Source: Yimella sp. cx-51
GTDB taxonomy: Bacteria > Actinomycetota > Actinomycetes > Actinomycetales > Dermatophilaceae
DNA: 64,000 nt
Assembly: GCF_017654605.1 (NCBI RefSeq)
Contig: NZ_CP072113.1
Coordinates: forward strand, 3,100,001 to 3,164,000
Reading direction: 5' to 3'
A program made the position numbers and the translations under genes. Positions within the stretch are counted from its first letter, which is position 1; each line of letters begins with the position of its first letter. The notes below the pieces were generated by a model. It did not search any database. It was not told where the DNA came from and saw only the letters and a list, made by a program, of their open reading frames with translations. Positions 41,522 through 50,944 of this stretch are shown here, one piece after another.

Positions 41522-41734
41522 ATGAAACGCGCGTTGAGTGGACTGGCCGTTGCCGCACTGTGCGGATCGATGCTCACCGGTTGCTTCGACGAGAAGCCGT
41601 GCCACAGCGGTGAGTATCCGGTCACCGGCACCGGTACGGCCACTGGCGGCAAGACGTGCGTGCCCGACGGTTCGCCGGCGCCGAGCGGATTCGACACCTA
41701 CCCGCCGGGCAAGACACCGACCACCGTTCCGTGA
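41522..41734 (+). CDS. SCO0607-like small lipoprotein
   Basis: A 70-residue lipoprotein: signal MKRALSGLAVAALCGSMLTG then Cys21 (lipobox LTGC), followed by CFDEKPCHSGEYPVTGTG, GKTCVPDGSPAPSGFDTYPP. This short Cys-containing, Pro-rich pattern is that of the SCO0607 family in actinobacteria. GGGAGG lies ahead of the ATG. Function unknown; two further Cys could form a disulfide. Confidence 0.8.
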   Translation: MKRALSGLAVAALCGSMLTGCFDEKPCHSGEYPVTGTGTATGGKTCVPDGSPAPSGFDTYPPGKTPTTVP

Positions 41735-41780
41735 TGTCCTCGGAATCACCTGCGGTGCAACGAGATGAGAGCCACGCGGG

Positions 41781-42650
41781 TCACGTCCTTTCCACGCTGA
41801 GGAAGCGGGACGCGACCTCCTCCAGCGTTGAGCGTGAACCGACGTACACGGTGTCGGGGCGCGGCCAGTGGGTGATGACGTCGGTGAACCCGAGCTCGCC
41901 GGCCCGGCCGACCATGTCCTCGAAGGCGCCGACGCTCTCCAGGGAGAACTGGTGTCCGGCGTCCATCTGCAGGTAGCGCGGCAGGGTCGCGCGGTCGCGG
42001 CCGGCCCGTTCAAGAGCCTCGTCGACCGTGTAGTTCAGATCGGCCAGGGACGCCCACCAGCCCTCCTGGTCGTCACCCTTGAGGCCGGTGGTCACCCAGC
42101 CGTCGCCATGCTTGACGGCGAACCGGATCGAGCGAGGGCCGTTGCCCGCCAACAGGAATGGTGGACGCTGAGCCGGTAGCGGAGCCGTGGCGAGATCGTT
42201 GATCGTGTAGTAGTCGCCGTGGTGGGTGACGCGGTCTTCGGTGAGCAGCCGGTCGAGTACCGACGCGAACTCCTGGAAGCGGTCGACCCGCTGCTTCACC
42301 GACAGCTCCGGACCACCGAGGATCTCGGCGTCGGTGGTGCCGCCGGTGCCGAGGCCGAGCAGCAGGCGTCCGGCGCTGATGTCGTCCATCGCCGTGATCT
42401 CGCGCTGGAACGCGGCCGGGTGCCGGAAGTTGGGCGACGCCACGAACAGACCGAGCTTGATCCGCTCGGTCACCGTGGCCGCGGCGGTGAGCGTGGTGGT
42501 CGCCGAGAACCACGGACCGTCGGGGAGTGCGCCCCACTTGAGGTGGTCGTAGGTCCAGGCGTGCGCGAACCCCATCGCCTCGGCTTCACGCCACATGGGT
42601 GCGGCGTCGGCCCAGCGAGTTTCGGGCAGAATCGCGATTCCGATACGCAT
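41781..42650 (-). CDS. LLM class flavin-dependent oxidoreductase
   Basis: A 289-residue TIM-barrel luciferase-like protein; start ATG 42648-42650 (MRIGIAILPETRWADAAPMW). Markers: AEAMGFAHAWTYDHL, GLFVASPNFRHPAAFQREIT, ISAGRLLLGLGTGG, PPFLLAGNGPRSIRFAVKHG. FMN- or F420-dependent oxidation of an unknown substrate. Confidence 0.9.
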   Translation of the reverse strand: MRIGIAILPETRWADAAPMWREAEAMGFAHAWTYDHLKWGALPDGPWFSATTTLTAAATVTERIKLGLFVASPNFRHPAAFQREITAMDDISAGRLLLGLGTGGTTDAEILGGPELSVKQRVDRFQEFASVLDRLLTEDRVTHHGDYYTINDLATAPLPAQRPPFLLAGNGPRSIRFAVKHGDGWVTTGLKGDDQEGWWASLADLNYTVDEALERAGRDRATLPRYLQMDAGHQFSLESVGAFEDMVGRAGELGFTDVITHWPRPDTVYVGSRSTLEEVASRFLSVERT

Positions 42651-42854
42651 GGCGTGAGTGTGCCAGTCGGCGCAGCGCAACATGCTCCTTCTGGACTTGT
42701 TCGGCGCGCGACGCCGCCTTCACCTCATCGGGCGACACCCACCTGCTTCCCCTTGCACTTTGCCGGATACGACCGGGTCGACGTCACCTACTTGACGGAA
42801 GAGTCGGTGCACCCCACCGGCAGCGTCTGGCGAGGCGGAGTAGGACGCGTTGAA

Positions 42855-43172
42855 TCAGTCGTCGTAGACCGCCTCCCACTTCAACCACTTGTCGCGCAGA
42901 GCCTGGTCAACGTCGATGCCGGTGCGGCGCGCGAAGACCAGCAACATGCCCACGGCGTCCGCCCATTCAGCCGCGAGCGCCTGCTGCATTTCGTCAGCGC
43001 TTTGTCCGCGATCACGCCCTTGCCCAGACTTCGTCAGCCACGCCTGGGTGAGTTCGCCGACCTCCTCTGTCAGCTTCAGCAGCACCCAGTCGGGCGTCCG
43101 CTCCACGTCGTACACCCGCCCGTAGCCGGCAGAAATGCGCTCGATGCGGTCGGCGTACTCGCGTAGTTCCAT
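42855..43172 (-). CDS. MazG-like nucleotide pyrophosphohydrolase
   Basis: A 105-residue all-alpha NTP pyrophosphatase: VLLKLTEEVGELTQAWL carries the EExxE metal motif, and AAEWADAVGMLLVFA the ExxD second site. It should hydrolyse aberrant (d)NTPs. Start ATG 43170-43172; single gene. Confidence 0.85.
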   Translation of the reverse strand: MELREYADRIERISAGYGRVYDVERTPDWVLLKLTEEVGELTQAWLTKSGQGRDRGQSADEMQQALAAEWADAVGMLLVFARRTGIDVDQALRDKWLKWEAVYDD

Positions 43173-43252
43173 CCCGGCACCGTAACCGCGAGGTCTGACA
43201 ACGCGTCCGAAAACAGTTGCTCCGCAATGACTCAGCCGCGAGGCTCGACACC

Positions 43253-43951
43253 ATGGACGGGACGATCGTGACTCTGGGCGGCGGCGGATTCTCTGACTGC
43301 GATCGTGATTCGGCGATCGACGACTATCTGCTCGCGCTCACCGGCGCCGAGCAGCCGAAAGTCTGCTTCGTGCCGACCGCCAGCGGCGACGCAATGAGTT
43401 ACGGCGAGCGCTTCGAGAAAGCCTTCGCCGGACGCGCCCAGGCCTCGGTGCTGTCGCTGTTCAACTCACCGTCGTGGGCCTACCAGGACCCCTCGATGCT
43501 GCTCGAGCAAGACCTCATCTACGTCGGCGGCGGCTCCACCGCCAACCTGCTGGCCGTGTGGCGGCTGCACGGCCTGCCCGACATCCTGCGCACCGCCGCC
43601 GCGACCGGCACGGTGCTGGCCGGCATCAGCGCAGGCATGAACTGTTGGTTCGATCAGTCGTCCACCGACTCCTTCGGCCCACTCGCACCCCTCGACGACG
43701 GGCTCGGCTTCCTGTCCGGCAGCGCCTGCCCGCACTACTTCGGTGAGCCCGGACGCCAGGAGAAGTACCTCGGCTGGGTGGCCTCCGGCGCGCTCAAGGA
43801 CGGCTGGGCGGTGGACGACTTCACTGCGCTGGTGTTCCGTGACGGCGAGTTCGTCGAGGCGATCTCCGAGCGGCCTGGGCACCCCGCGTTCCGGGTGGAG
43901 CACGACGGTGACGTAGCAGTCGAGACGCCGTTGAACGTCCGGCTGCTCTGA
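43253..43951 (+). CDS. Peptidase E-like (S51 family) serine hydrolase
   Basis: A 232-residue protein from ATG 43253 (MDGTIVTLGGGGFSDCDRDS). S51 hallmarks are IYVGGGSTANLLAVWRLHGL and the nucleophile elbow GISAGMNCWF, with a later HxxxF-type His (CPHYFGEPGRQEK). It cleaves N-terminal Asp dipeptides in the PepE family; the exact substrate is unproven. Confidence 0.88.
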   Translation: MDGTIVTLGGGGFSDCDRDSAIDDYLLALTGAEQPKVCFVPTASGDAMSYGERFEKAFAGRAQASVLSLFNSPSWAYQDPSMLLEQDLIYVGGGSTANLLAVWRLHGLPDILRTAAATGTVLAGISAGMNCWFDQSSTDSFGPLAPLDDGLGFLSGSACPHYFGEPGRQEKYLGWVASGALKDGWAVDDFTALVFRDGEFVEAISERPGHPAFRVEHDGDVAVETPLNVRLL

Positions 43952-43991
43952 CTGGCTGGTGCGCGCGCTCGCCGCAAGCCAAGATCGGTGC

Positions 43992-44405
43992 ATGACCACC
44001 GAAGTCGACGAGTTCATCAGCGCCGTGACGCCCGCCGTCCGGCAACGCGACGCCCGCAGCCTGCTCGACATGATGGCCCGCATCACCGGTGAGCAACCGC
44101 GCCTCTGGGGCACCATCGTCGGCTTCGGCAGCTACCACTACAAGTACGACAGCGGACGCGAAGGCGCCTCTGCCGCAGCGGCTTGCGCTCCCCGCAACGC
44201 CGCGATGAGCGTGTATCTGAACGACGGCATCAACCGGCACGAGGACGCGCTTGCCCGCCTCGGTCCGCATCGCGCTGGAGTCGGTTGCCTCTACCTGAAA
44301 AACCTCGACGACGTCGATCTAGCAGTGCTCGAGCAGATCGTCACTCACTCCTACGCGACGCTCACTGCCGGCACCGTCGGCAGTCGCGCACGGGACGGCG
44401 AGTAG
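43992..44405 (+). CDS. DUF1801 domain protein
   Basis: A 137-residue protein from ATG 43992. The middle (RLWGTIVGFGSYHYKYDSGR) is the DUF1801 core pattern, followed by AAMSVYLNDGI and GVGCLYLKNLDDVDLAVLEQ. The YdhG-like fold has no established function. It follows the peptidase gene by 40 bp on the same strand. Confidence 0.85.
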   Translation: MTTEVDEFISAVTPAVRQRDARSLLDMMARITGEQPRLWGTIVGFGSYHYKYDSGREGASAAAACAPRNAAMSVYLNDGINRHEDALARLGPHRAGVGCLYLKNLDDVDLAVLEQIVTHSYATLTAGTVGSRARDGE

Positions 44406-44406
44406 A

Positions 44407-44661
44407 TCAGCCGAAGCGCTTCAACGCAGCTTGGCGGCTCACCCCGAGCACGGCGCCGATCGTCGCCCAGGAGTGGCCTTCGGTCCGAGCTCGGGCGACA
44501 GCGTCCCGGATCGCGGCGTCGGCAGCGTCGCGCGCTTCCACCGCGCGGCCGAGCTGACGCAGAGCTGCGCCGTCGATCGGAGCGCCGACAGGCATGTCGG
44601 CGCCGCGGTCGATCTCGTTCAAGAGTTCTGCATCCGAACGTCGTGCGGCAATACGTGTCAT
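44407..44661 (-). CDS. Small helix-turn-helix protein
   Basis: An 84-residue protein ending ARTEGHSWATIGAVLGVSRQ followed by AALKRFG, an HTH of the type found in small actinobacterial regulators. The N-terminal half is helical and acidic. It converges with the DUF1801 gene, with stop codons one base apart. Confidence 0.7.
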   Translation of the reverse strand: MTRIAARRSDAELLNEIDRGADMPVGAPIDGAALRQLGRAVEARDAADAAIRDAVARARTEGHSWATIGAVLGVSRQAALKRFG

Positions 44662-44891
44662 TCGAACCTCCTATCTCGTGAATCTCAGGCGAGCAGACAT
44701 TGCGTGGAAGACATCACCCTCCTGATTGGCGCCGACCTCTATCAGCGCCACTCGGCGTCGGACCGATGAGCACGACGTAGCCGTCCATCGGCCATACCCG
44801 AACAGCGTTCTTCAGTGCGTGCTGGATGACCGCTTCGGACAATCCATGTCGCAATGCACTGGTCTTGATCACGCCTCAAACCATGGTGCAT
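44662..44891. other. Gene-free stretch with no recognised feature
   Basis: About 230 bp upstream of the HTH gene. It should contain that gene's promoter; no convincing gene, hairpin or repeat was noticed. Confidence 0.35.
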
Positions 44892-45077
44892 TCAAGTCGA
44901 CCCGATGTCAACCAAAGTTGTCATCTGTGGATAGTTGTGGGCCAGCGACCGGGCGAACCGCAAGCCGACATAGTTGAAGTGCCAGGATTCGGGCTTGGCG
45001 CCGTAGCCGTCTATCGCAGGCGCACGGTCGAAGCCGATGTTGCCGGCGTGGGCCGTCAGCAAAGCCGTCCCGACATT
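44892..45077 (-). pseudogene. M15/VanY-like carboxypeptidase C-terminal remnant
   Basis: A minus-strand reading contains VGTALLTAHAGNIGFDRAP and GYGAKPESWHFNYVGLRFAR. The order W/L...HA..GF..., then GY...PWHWRYVG, is the zinc-binding end of D-Ala-D-Ala carboxypeptidases (the terminal His is that of SWHF). No start and no upstream HxxGxAxD half are present, so this is a fragment at most. The match is by pattern only. Confidence 0.4.
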
Positions 45078-45132
45078 CCTTGAGTCACGAAAGTCGCTGG
45101 ACGCGGACGGTGGTGTTCGCGATCGTGAAGCC

Positions 45133-45876
45133 ATGACCAGCAGCGAGATGTACGACGCCACCGACGCCGAACGCTACGACGCCGACAACGCCTCCACTTC
45201 CACCCCGGAGGCGCTGGCTCCGATGCTTGACGTCCTGACCGATCTGGCTGACGGCGGCCCGGTACTCGAATTCGCCTCTGGCACAGGGCGGGTCACCGTT
45301 CCCCTCGCGGACCGCAATGTCGATGTGGCGGGTATTGAGCTCTCACCGCACATGACGTCCAAGCTGCACGAGAAGAACAAACGCATCCCCGTCGTTGTGG
45401 GTGACATGGCGACGTCAACCGCGCCCGACACCGGCAGCTACTCACTCGTCTTCCTGATCTTCAACACCATCTCCAACTTGCGCACCCAACAGGAGCAGGT
45501 GGAGTGCTTCCGCAACGCCGCGCGACACCTGCGTCCGGGCGGACGCTTCGTGATCGAGCTGTGGGTGCCGCAACTGCAGCGCATGGCCCCGGGCATGCCG
45601 CTCGCACCGATGCATTTCGACGACGGATACCTCGTCTTCGACACCTACGACCTCGCCACCCAGGAATGCTCGTCGCATCACTACCGCCCAAGCGGAGATG
45701 GTTCAGTTCGTTATGGCAAGGGAAACTTCCGGTATGCGTGGGCGCCCGAGTGTGACCTGATGGCCCAACTCGCCGGCCTCGAATTCGAATCGCGCTGGGC
45801 CGACTGGGACCGCAGTCCATTCACGTCGGCCAGCACGAGCCACGTTTCGGTGTGGCGTAAGCCTCTCTCTCGGTAG
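45133..45876 (+). CDS. Class I SAM-dependent methyltransferase
   Basis: A 247-residue Rossmann methyltransferase; the start is ATG 45133. Motif I VLEFASGTGRVTVPLADRNV (residues about 44-63), acidic end of strand 2 VAGIELSPHM, and motif IV SYSLVFLIFNTISNL are intact. Substrate is unknown. Confidence 0.88.
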   Translation: MTSSEMYDATDAERYDADNASTSTPEALAPMLDVLTDLADGGPVLEFASGTGRVTVPLADRNVDVAGIELSPHMTSKLHEKNKRIPVVVGDMATSTAPDTGSYSLVFLIFNTISNLRTQQEQVECFRNAARHLRPGGRFVIELWVPQLQRMAPGMPLAPMHFDDGYLVFDTYDLATQECSSHHYRPSGDGSVRYGKGNFRYAWAPECDLMAQLAGLEFESRWADWDRSPFTSASTSHVSVWRKPLSR

Positions 45877-45985
45877 CTTCACCAACTCGTGGCGCGCCCC
45901 TCTTTGTAGGTGCTGTTGCGCAAACTTCCGGGGTGCACCGACCCTTACGGCGGCTCAACCAGTGTGAGCGCCCGAACGACGAATC

Positions 45986-46819
45986 TCAGTCGGTGGGAGA
46001 CGAATCCAACTGCCGGATCTCGTGACTCAACGCCTCGAGCTCCTCACCGCCGGCCATCTGGGCGGTCAGCTCGTCCAGGGTCAGCTCCGAGCGCGGCTTG
46101 TCGAGGGCTACCCCACCGAGCTTGAGCACGACGAACCGGTTGCCCACGAGGTAGGCGTGGTGCGGGTTGTGGGTGATGAAGACGACGCCGAGCCCGGCGT
46201 CCCGAGCCTTGACGATGTACTTCAGCACCACGCCTGACTGCTTCACACCGAGCGCGGCCGTCGGCTCATCGAGAATGATCACCTTCGCGCCGAAGTAGAT
46301 GGCGCGGGCGATCGCGACGCACTGCTTCTGGCCACCGGAGAGTGCACCGACCGGACGGTCGAGGTCTGGGATGACGATGCCCATCTTGGTGAGTTCAGCG
46401 CCGGTGATGCGCTTCATCTCGGCGATGTTCATCAGACCGAAGGCTCCGCGCATCTCCTTGCCGAGGAAGAAGTTGCGCCACACCGACATCAGCGGCGCGA
46501 GCGCGAGATCCTGGTAAACCGTGGCGATACCGGCGTCCAAGGATTCGCGGGGCGACTTGAAATGCGTCGGGACGCCGTTCACCAGCATTTCGCCGGAGGT
46601 GTAGTCGTGCAGTCCGGCCATGATCTTGATGAGCGTCGACTTGCCGGCACCGTTGTCGCCCAGCACGCAGGTGACCTCGCCCGGCACGACGGTGAGGTCG
46701 ACGCCGCCGAGCGCGTGCACATTGCCGTACGCCTTGCCGACGTTCTTGAGTTCCACCACCGGCTCGTCGGGAGCGACGTCCAGCACCTTCTCCTCCAGCG
46801 GAGCGCCCAGATCACTCAT
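45986..46819 (-). CDS. Sugar-type ABC transporter ATP-binding protein (single domain)
   Basis: A 277-residue ATPase; ATG 46817-46819 overlaps the permease stop region. Walker A GDNGAGKST, signature LSGGQKQCVAIARAI, Walker B VIILDEPTAALGVKQSG and switch His (FITHNPHH) are intact. Carbohydrate (CUT2) importers usually have a double ATPase of about 500 residues, but this one has a single domain, so a homodimer is required. It is the last gene of the binding protein-permease-ATPase set. Confidence 0.9.
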   Translation of the reverse strand: MSDLGAPLEEKVLDVAPDEPVVELKNVGKAYGNVHALGGVDLTVVPGEVTCVLGDNGAGKSTLIKIMAGLHDYTSGEMLVNGVPTHFKSPRESLDAGIATVYQDLALAPLMSVWRNFFLGKEMRGAFGLMNIAEMKRITGAELTKMGIVIPDLDRPVGALSGGQKQCVAIARAIYFGAKVIILDEPTAALGVKQSGVVLKYIVKARDAGLGVVFITHNPHHAYLVGNRFVVLKLGGVALDKPRSELTLDELTAQMAGGEELEALSHEIRQLDSSPTD

Positions 46820-47853
46820 CGCTTCTCCGCCTGTCGCCGGATGTAGGTGTTCACCAAGGTGGCGAGCACCAGCATGATGCCGAGGAAGGTCTTCAGCCAG
46901 TCGGGGTCCCACCCGGCGTAGGTGATGCCGAGGTTGGTCATGCCGTAGATCAGCGCGCCGAGCGAGGCACCGATCACCGAGCCGTAGCCACCGGTGAGCA
47001 GACAGCCGCCGACCACCGCGGCGATGATGAAGATGAACTCATCGCCCACACCGATGTTCGACTGGACGCTGCCGAAGCGGAACAGCGTGTGCATGCCCAG
47101 CAGCCAGGCGCAGAACCCGACGAACATGAACAGCCCGATCTTGACCTTCGTCACCGGCACACCCACGGCACGCGCGGCGTTCTGATCGCCGCCGGACGCG
47201 AGGATCCAGTTGCCGAGTTGGGTCTTGGCCAGCACGACGGCACCGAGCGCGGTGAGCAGCACCCAGAAGATGATCGTCACCCAGATGGTGATGCCGCCGA
47301 GCTTCCAGGACGCCGCGAAGAGCTTCTGCGCGACGTCGAAACCGTCCATGTCGGCGATGCGCGGCGAGGTGACACCGCCAGTGATCTTCTTCGTCATCGC
47401 CAGGTTAAAGCCCTGCAGGATGAAGAAGGTGCCCAGTGTCACCAGGAAGCTGGGCAGTTTGGTGCGCACCAACAACCACCCGTTGAGGAATCCCACGAGC
47501 AGCGCGACGATCAGCGACACAATCACGCCGATCCACAGATTGGTGCTGAACTGCCACGCGAACATCGACGCCACCAGCGCGGACGTCGTCATGGCCACAC
47601 CGGCGGACAGGTCGAACTCGCCGCCGATCATCAGCAGCGCCACCGGCACCGCCATCATGCCGATCGTCGAAGCGAGATAGCCGATCGTGCCGATCGCGCC
47701 CACCGAACGGAAGGCCGGCGCAACCGCCAGGAAGAGGACCAGGACGGCGAACGCACCAATGAGCGCGCCGACCTCCGGCGTACTGAGCAGACCGGCGAGT
47801 GGCGACCGGGCCTTGACCCGGTCGTCACCCGCCGTCGTGGGAGTGGAACTCAT
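46816..47853 (-). CDS. Sugar-type (CUT2/RbsC-like) ABC transporter permease
   Basis: A 345-residue protein with about ten membrane segments. Family markers: IGMMAVPVALLMIGGEFDLS, LVGFLNGWLLVRTKLPSFLV, ASGGDQNAARAVGVPVTKVK and GGCLLTGGYGSVIGASLGAL. Monosaccharide or inositol uptake is expected. Four bases overlap the following ATPase. Confidence 0.92.
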   Translation of the reverse strand: MSSTPTTAGDDRVKARSPLAGLLSTPEVGALIGAFAVLVLFLAVAPAFRSVGAIGTIGYLASTIGMMAVPVALLMIGGEFDLSAGVAMTTSALVASMFAWQFSTNLWIGVIVSLIVALLVGFLNGWLLVRTKLPSFLVTLGTFFILQGFNLAMTKKITGGVTSPRIADMDGFDVAQKLFAASWKLGGITIWVTIIFWVLLTALGAVVLAKTQLGNWILASGGDQNAARAVGVPVTKVKIGLFMFVGFCAWLLGMHTLFRFGSVQSNIGVGDEFIFIIAAVVGGCLLTGGYGSVIGASLGALIYGMTNLGITYAGWDPDWLKTFLGIMLVLATLVNTYIRRQAEKR

Positions 47854-47856
47854 GAA

Positions 47857-48861
47857 TCAGCGAATGCCCTTGGCGGCGTACTGCTCCACCGCGTTGACAT
47901 TCGACTTGTCGATGAACGCCGGCCCGGTGAGCGTCGGCTGACCGCCACCGACCGTGCTGCCGTTGTACTTGTAGAGCCAGATCGCCTGCACCGCGAGGTA
48001 ACCCTGCAGCCACGGCTGCTGGTCGATCGCGAACTCGATCTTGCCGTCCTTGATCGACTTCACCAGGTCGGCGTTGGTGTCGAAGGTGCCGACCTTGGCC
48101 TTGGAGCCGGCCTGGTCGCGTCCCTTGAGCGCGTTGAGCGAGACGTCGGCGTTGAGGCCGATGATCCAGTCGATGTTCTTGCTCTGTGCGAGCTTCGCCT
48201 GGACGCTGGTGACGACGTTCGGCAGGCTCTTGCCGTCGACGTAGAGCGTCTGGGTCGAGGGCACCTTCGCCTTCACCCCGGCGCAGCGCTCTTCGAGGCC
48301 GACATTGCCCTGCTCGTGGATGATGCACAGCGGGGTGGTGGCACCGGCGGTCTTGATCTTGTCGCCGACGGCTTCACCGGCGGTCTTCTCCGGCTGACCG
48401 AAGAAGCCGATCAGGCCGAACTCCTTGGCCTTGTCGCTACCGGAGTTGACGCCGACCACCGGGATGCCGCCCTTGGTGGCATTGCTGACGGCGCCCTTCA
48501 TGGCGTCCGGCTTGCCCAGCGTCGTGGCGACGCCGGCGACCTTCTTGTCGACAGCGGCCTGCACGAGGTTGGCCTGCTTGGTGCCGTCGGGGTCGGCGGA
48601 GTACTCCAGCTTGATGTTGTACGTCTTCGCCGCGGTCTCGGCGCCCTTGCGCACGATGTCCCAGAAGGTGTCGCCCGGCCCGGAGTGGGTGACCAGCGCG
48701 ACCGTCATCGACGGAGTGTCGACCCCGCCGCTGCCCTGGCCGCTCGCACCGGAGGACGTGGTCTCGGTGGCCTTCTTGCCACCGGAGCTGCTGCACCCGG
48801 TGATCGCCAACGCGGTGATGGCACCGACGGCCATCAACTTCATTCCGGCATGACCGGTCAT
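47857..48861 (-). CDS. Sugar-type ABC transporter substrate-binding lipoprotein
   Basis: A 334-residue periplasmic-binding (PBP1) protein. Signal and lipobox: AVGAITALAITGCSSSGGKK with the acylated Cys at about residue 23. The ligand fold begins MTVALVTHSGPGDTFWDIVR and includes VGVNSGSDKAKEFGLIGFFG. It captures a sugar/inositol for the adjacent permease and ATPase. The ATG 48859-48861 is used; an internal Met six codons later is possible. Confidence 0.92.
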   Translation of the reverse strand: MTGHAGMKLMAVGAITALAITGCSSSGGKKATETTSSGASGQGSGGVDTPSMTVALVTHSGPGDTFWDIVRKGAETAAKTYNIKLEYSADPDGTKQANLVQAAVDKKVAGVATTLGKPDAMKGAVSNATKGGIPVVGVNSGSDKAKEFGLIGFFGQPEKTAGEAVGDKIKTAGATTPLCIIHEQGNVGLEERCAGVKAKVPSTQTLYVDGKSLPNVVTSVQAKLAQSKNIDWIIGLNADVSLNALKGRDQAGSKAKVGTFDTNADLVKSIKDGKIEFAIDQQPWLQGYLAVQAIWLYKYNGSTVGGGQPTLTGPAFIDKSNVNAVEQYAAKGIR

Positions 48862-48982
48862 AGCGGTTTCCTTTCCGTCACGTCCCTGGGACGGCGATGA
48901 TCAAATCAGACTGCCCGTGACTATCGCAGCACCACCTGCATCTGCTGCGAATCGACACGAAACGTTGCGTGACCGTTGCGCA

Positions 48983-49864
48983 TCAAGTGCGCACCGACAT
49001 CAAGTAGGCCACCGATCGACTCACGTCGGCCAGCGGCGAATCAGCTCCGGCACCAGGATCGATGTCGATCATGGTGTCCTGCTCCAACACGTACCAACCG
49101 TTGTAGTTGTTGGCCTCCAGGCTGCGCACGATCTGGTCGATCGGCACGTCCCCCTCACCCAGCGGCACATACATCCCCGCGCGCACGGCGTCGGCGTAGG
49201 TGAGTTCGCCCGCCTGCACCTTGCGCGCGACGTCGAGCCGGACGTCCTTGAGGTGCACATGGCCGATGCGATCGGGGTGGTCCTTCGCGATCGCGACGGG
49301 GTCGCCGCCACCGATGAGCAGGTGGCCGGTGTCGAGGCAGAACGCGATGCGTGAACCGTCGATCACCCGCAGTGCCTCGTCGCCGCTCTCGATCATCGTG
49401 CCGACATGCGGGTGCAGCGTGGCGAGCAGGCCCATCTCGTCGGCCGCCGCGGTGATGCGGTCGAGGTTGCGCAGCAGCGTGGCCCAGCCGTTCTCGGTGA
49501 GCGTGGGGCGCACGTCGTAGCCCTCCAGACCGGTGGACGCCGCGATGACGACGGTGCTCGCCTGCGCCAGCACGAGGGCGTCCATCGCGGTGACGACATC
49601 GGGCAGCGGGTCGAGGGTCGGGTCGTGCAGGACCACCGGCACGAACTGCCCGACCGCACGCAGGTCGAAGGACGTGAGCTTGTCGACCTTCGCCTCTGGC
49701 TCGTCCGGCAGGAAGCCGTCCGGGCCGAATTCCGTTGCGGTCAAACCGATCTCGGCCATCTGGGCCAGCACCGTTTCGGGGCCAAGCTGGTAACCCCAAC
49801 CCGGCACCTCACACACGCCCCACGAGATCGGGGCGCCGGCGATCCGCGAAGCGAGGGCGGTCAT
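48983..49864 (-). CDS. Sugar phosphate isomerase/epimerase (IolE-like)
   Basis: A 293-residue TIM-barrel enzyme: APISWGVCEVPGWGYQLGPE, LHPHVGTMIESGDEALRVID, SRIAFCLDTGHLLIGGGDPV, DRIGHVHLKDVRLD and terminal GWYVLEQDTMIDID hold the Glu/Asp/His/Glu metal-binding set. It matches the inosose dehydratase/IolE-IolH class. Its ATG overlaps the dehydrogenase stop (ATGA), so the two work in one catabolic unit, probably with the ABC importer. Confidence 0.85.
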   Translation of the reverse strand: MTALASRIAGAPISWGVCEVPGWGYQLGPETVLAQMAEIGLTATEFGPDGFLPDEPEAKVDKLTSFDLRAVGQFVPVVLHDPTLDPLPDVVTAMDALVLAQASTVVIAASTGLEGYDVRPTLTENGWATLLRNLDRITAAADEMGLLATLHPHVGTMIESGDEALRVIDGSRIAFCLDTGHLLIGGGDPVAIAKDHPDRIGHVHLKDVRLDVARKVQAGELTYADAVRAGMYVPLGEGDVPIDQIVRSLEANNYNGWYVLEQDTMIDIDPGAGADSPLADVSRSVAYLMSVRT

Positions 49865-50865
49865 GCCGTGGCCACTTCGCTCATCGCGATCGGGCGACCC
49901 GCCGCTCGTGACAGCTCGCAGGCCTCGGCGATGCGGAAGGCCTCCATCGCGTCGCGCACGGTGCACGGGCTCTCCAACCGACCGGCCGCGACCTCGAAGA
50001 AGGCTGTCAGCTCCGACTTGTACGCGGGCAGGAAGCGCTCCATGAAGTTGGTGTGCACCGGCCCCTTCGGGAAGTCGACGCCCTCCTCGGCCGAGACCAT
50101 CGCAAGGGTGTCGTCGAGCCCGACGCACATGCTCCCGTTGCTGCCGAACACCTCCGTGCGCACGTCGTGGCCCTGGCCGTTGTAACGCGTCGAGGAGATC
50201 TGGACGACGGTGCCCGAATCGAGCGTCATCATCGCGCCGCCGGTGTCGTAGTCGCCGGCCTCGACGAAGAACTCCGCACCCTGGTTGCCACCGGTGGCAT
50301 ACACCGTCGCCACCTCGCGTCCGGAGACGAAACGCACGATGTCGAAGTCGTGGATGTTGCAGTCGCGGAAGATGCCACCGGACGTCGGGATGTAGGACGC
50401 GTGCGGCGGGTTCTGGTCGAGCGTGTGGCTGCGGATGGTGTGGATGAAACCGAGGCTGCCGTCCGACACCGCCTGGCGCACCCGCTGGTAGCCGGCGTCG
50501 AAGCGCCGCTGGAAACCGACGTGCACCGGGGTGTCGGACTCCTCCGCCAAGCGGGTCAGCTCGATCGACTCCTGCAGCGTCGCCGCCACCGGCTTCTCGC
50601 AGAAGGTCGGCACGCGCGCTGCGATGGCCTTGCGCAACATCGGGGCGTGCCCGGGGGTCGGGGTGGCGATCACCAGACCGTCCAGTCCTGCGGCCAGCAG
50701 CGCGTCCTCACTGTCGACCACCTGCGCGCCGAGTTCGGCTGCGACCGAGGCCGCCTGTTCACCGTTGAAGTCGTAGAGCACCAGCTCATCGACGGCGGGC
50801 AGGGAGTGGAGCGTGGCGGCGTGGAACGCGCCGATGCGTCCCACTCCCGTCAGGCCGATGCGCAT
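49861..50865 (-). CDS. Gfo/Idh/MocA oxidoreductase (inositol 2-dehydrogenase-like)
   Basis: A 334-residue NAD(P)-dependent dehydrogenase. N-terminal Rossmann GLTGVGRIGAFHAATLHSLP, catalytic Lys in CEKPVAATLQES, and GGIFRDCNIHDFDIVRFVSG with the DxxxHD active-site pair match IolG-type myo-inositol dehydrogenases. With the IolE-like gene and sugar-type importer it points to cyclitol or sugar use, but no other iol gene is in the window. Confidence 0.88.
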   Translation of the reverse strand: MRIGLTGVGRIGAFHAATLHSLPAVDELVLYDFNGEQAASVAAELGAQVVDSEDALLAAGLDGLVIATPTPGHAPMLRKAIAARVPTFCEKPVAATLQESIELTRLAEESDTPVHVGFQRRFDAGYQRVRQAVSDGSLGFIHTIRSHTLDQNPPHASYIPTSGGIFRDCNIHDFDIVRFVSGREVATVYATGGNQGAEFFVEAGDYDTGGAMMTLDSGTVVQISSTRYNGQGHDVRTEVFGSNGSMCVGLDDTLAMVSAEEGVDFPKGPVHTNFMERFLPAYKSELTAFFEVAAGRLESPCTVRDAMEAFRIAEACELSRAAGRPIAMSEVATA

Positions 50866-50944
50866 GGGGTGTCCTTCGGGTCGTCCGGGGTGTGTTTGCA
50901 GGCTATCGGTGCGGGTGTCCGTTTGTCAGAACATTTGCCGGACC

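Noticed and set aside
44690-44890. Possible tRNA or small RNA in the gap
   Set aside because: No cloverleaf, CCA end or conserved hairpin could be drawn.
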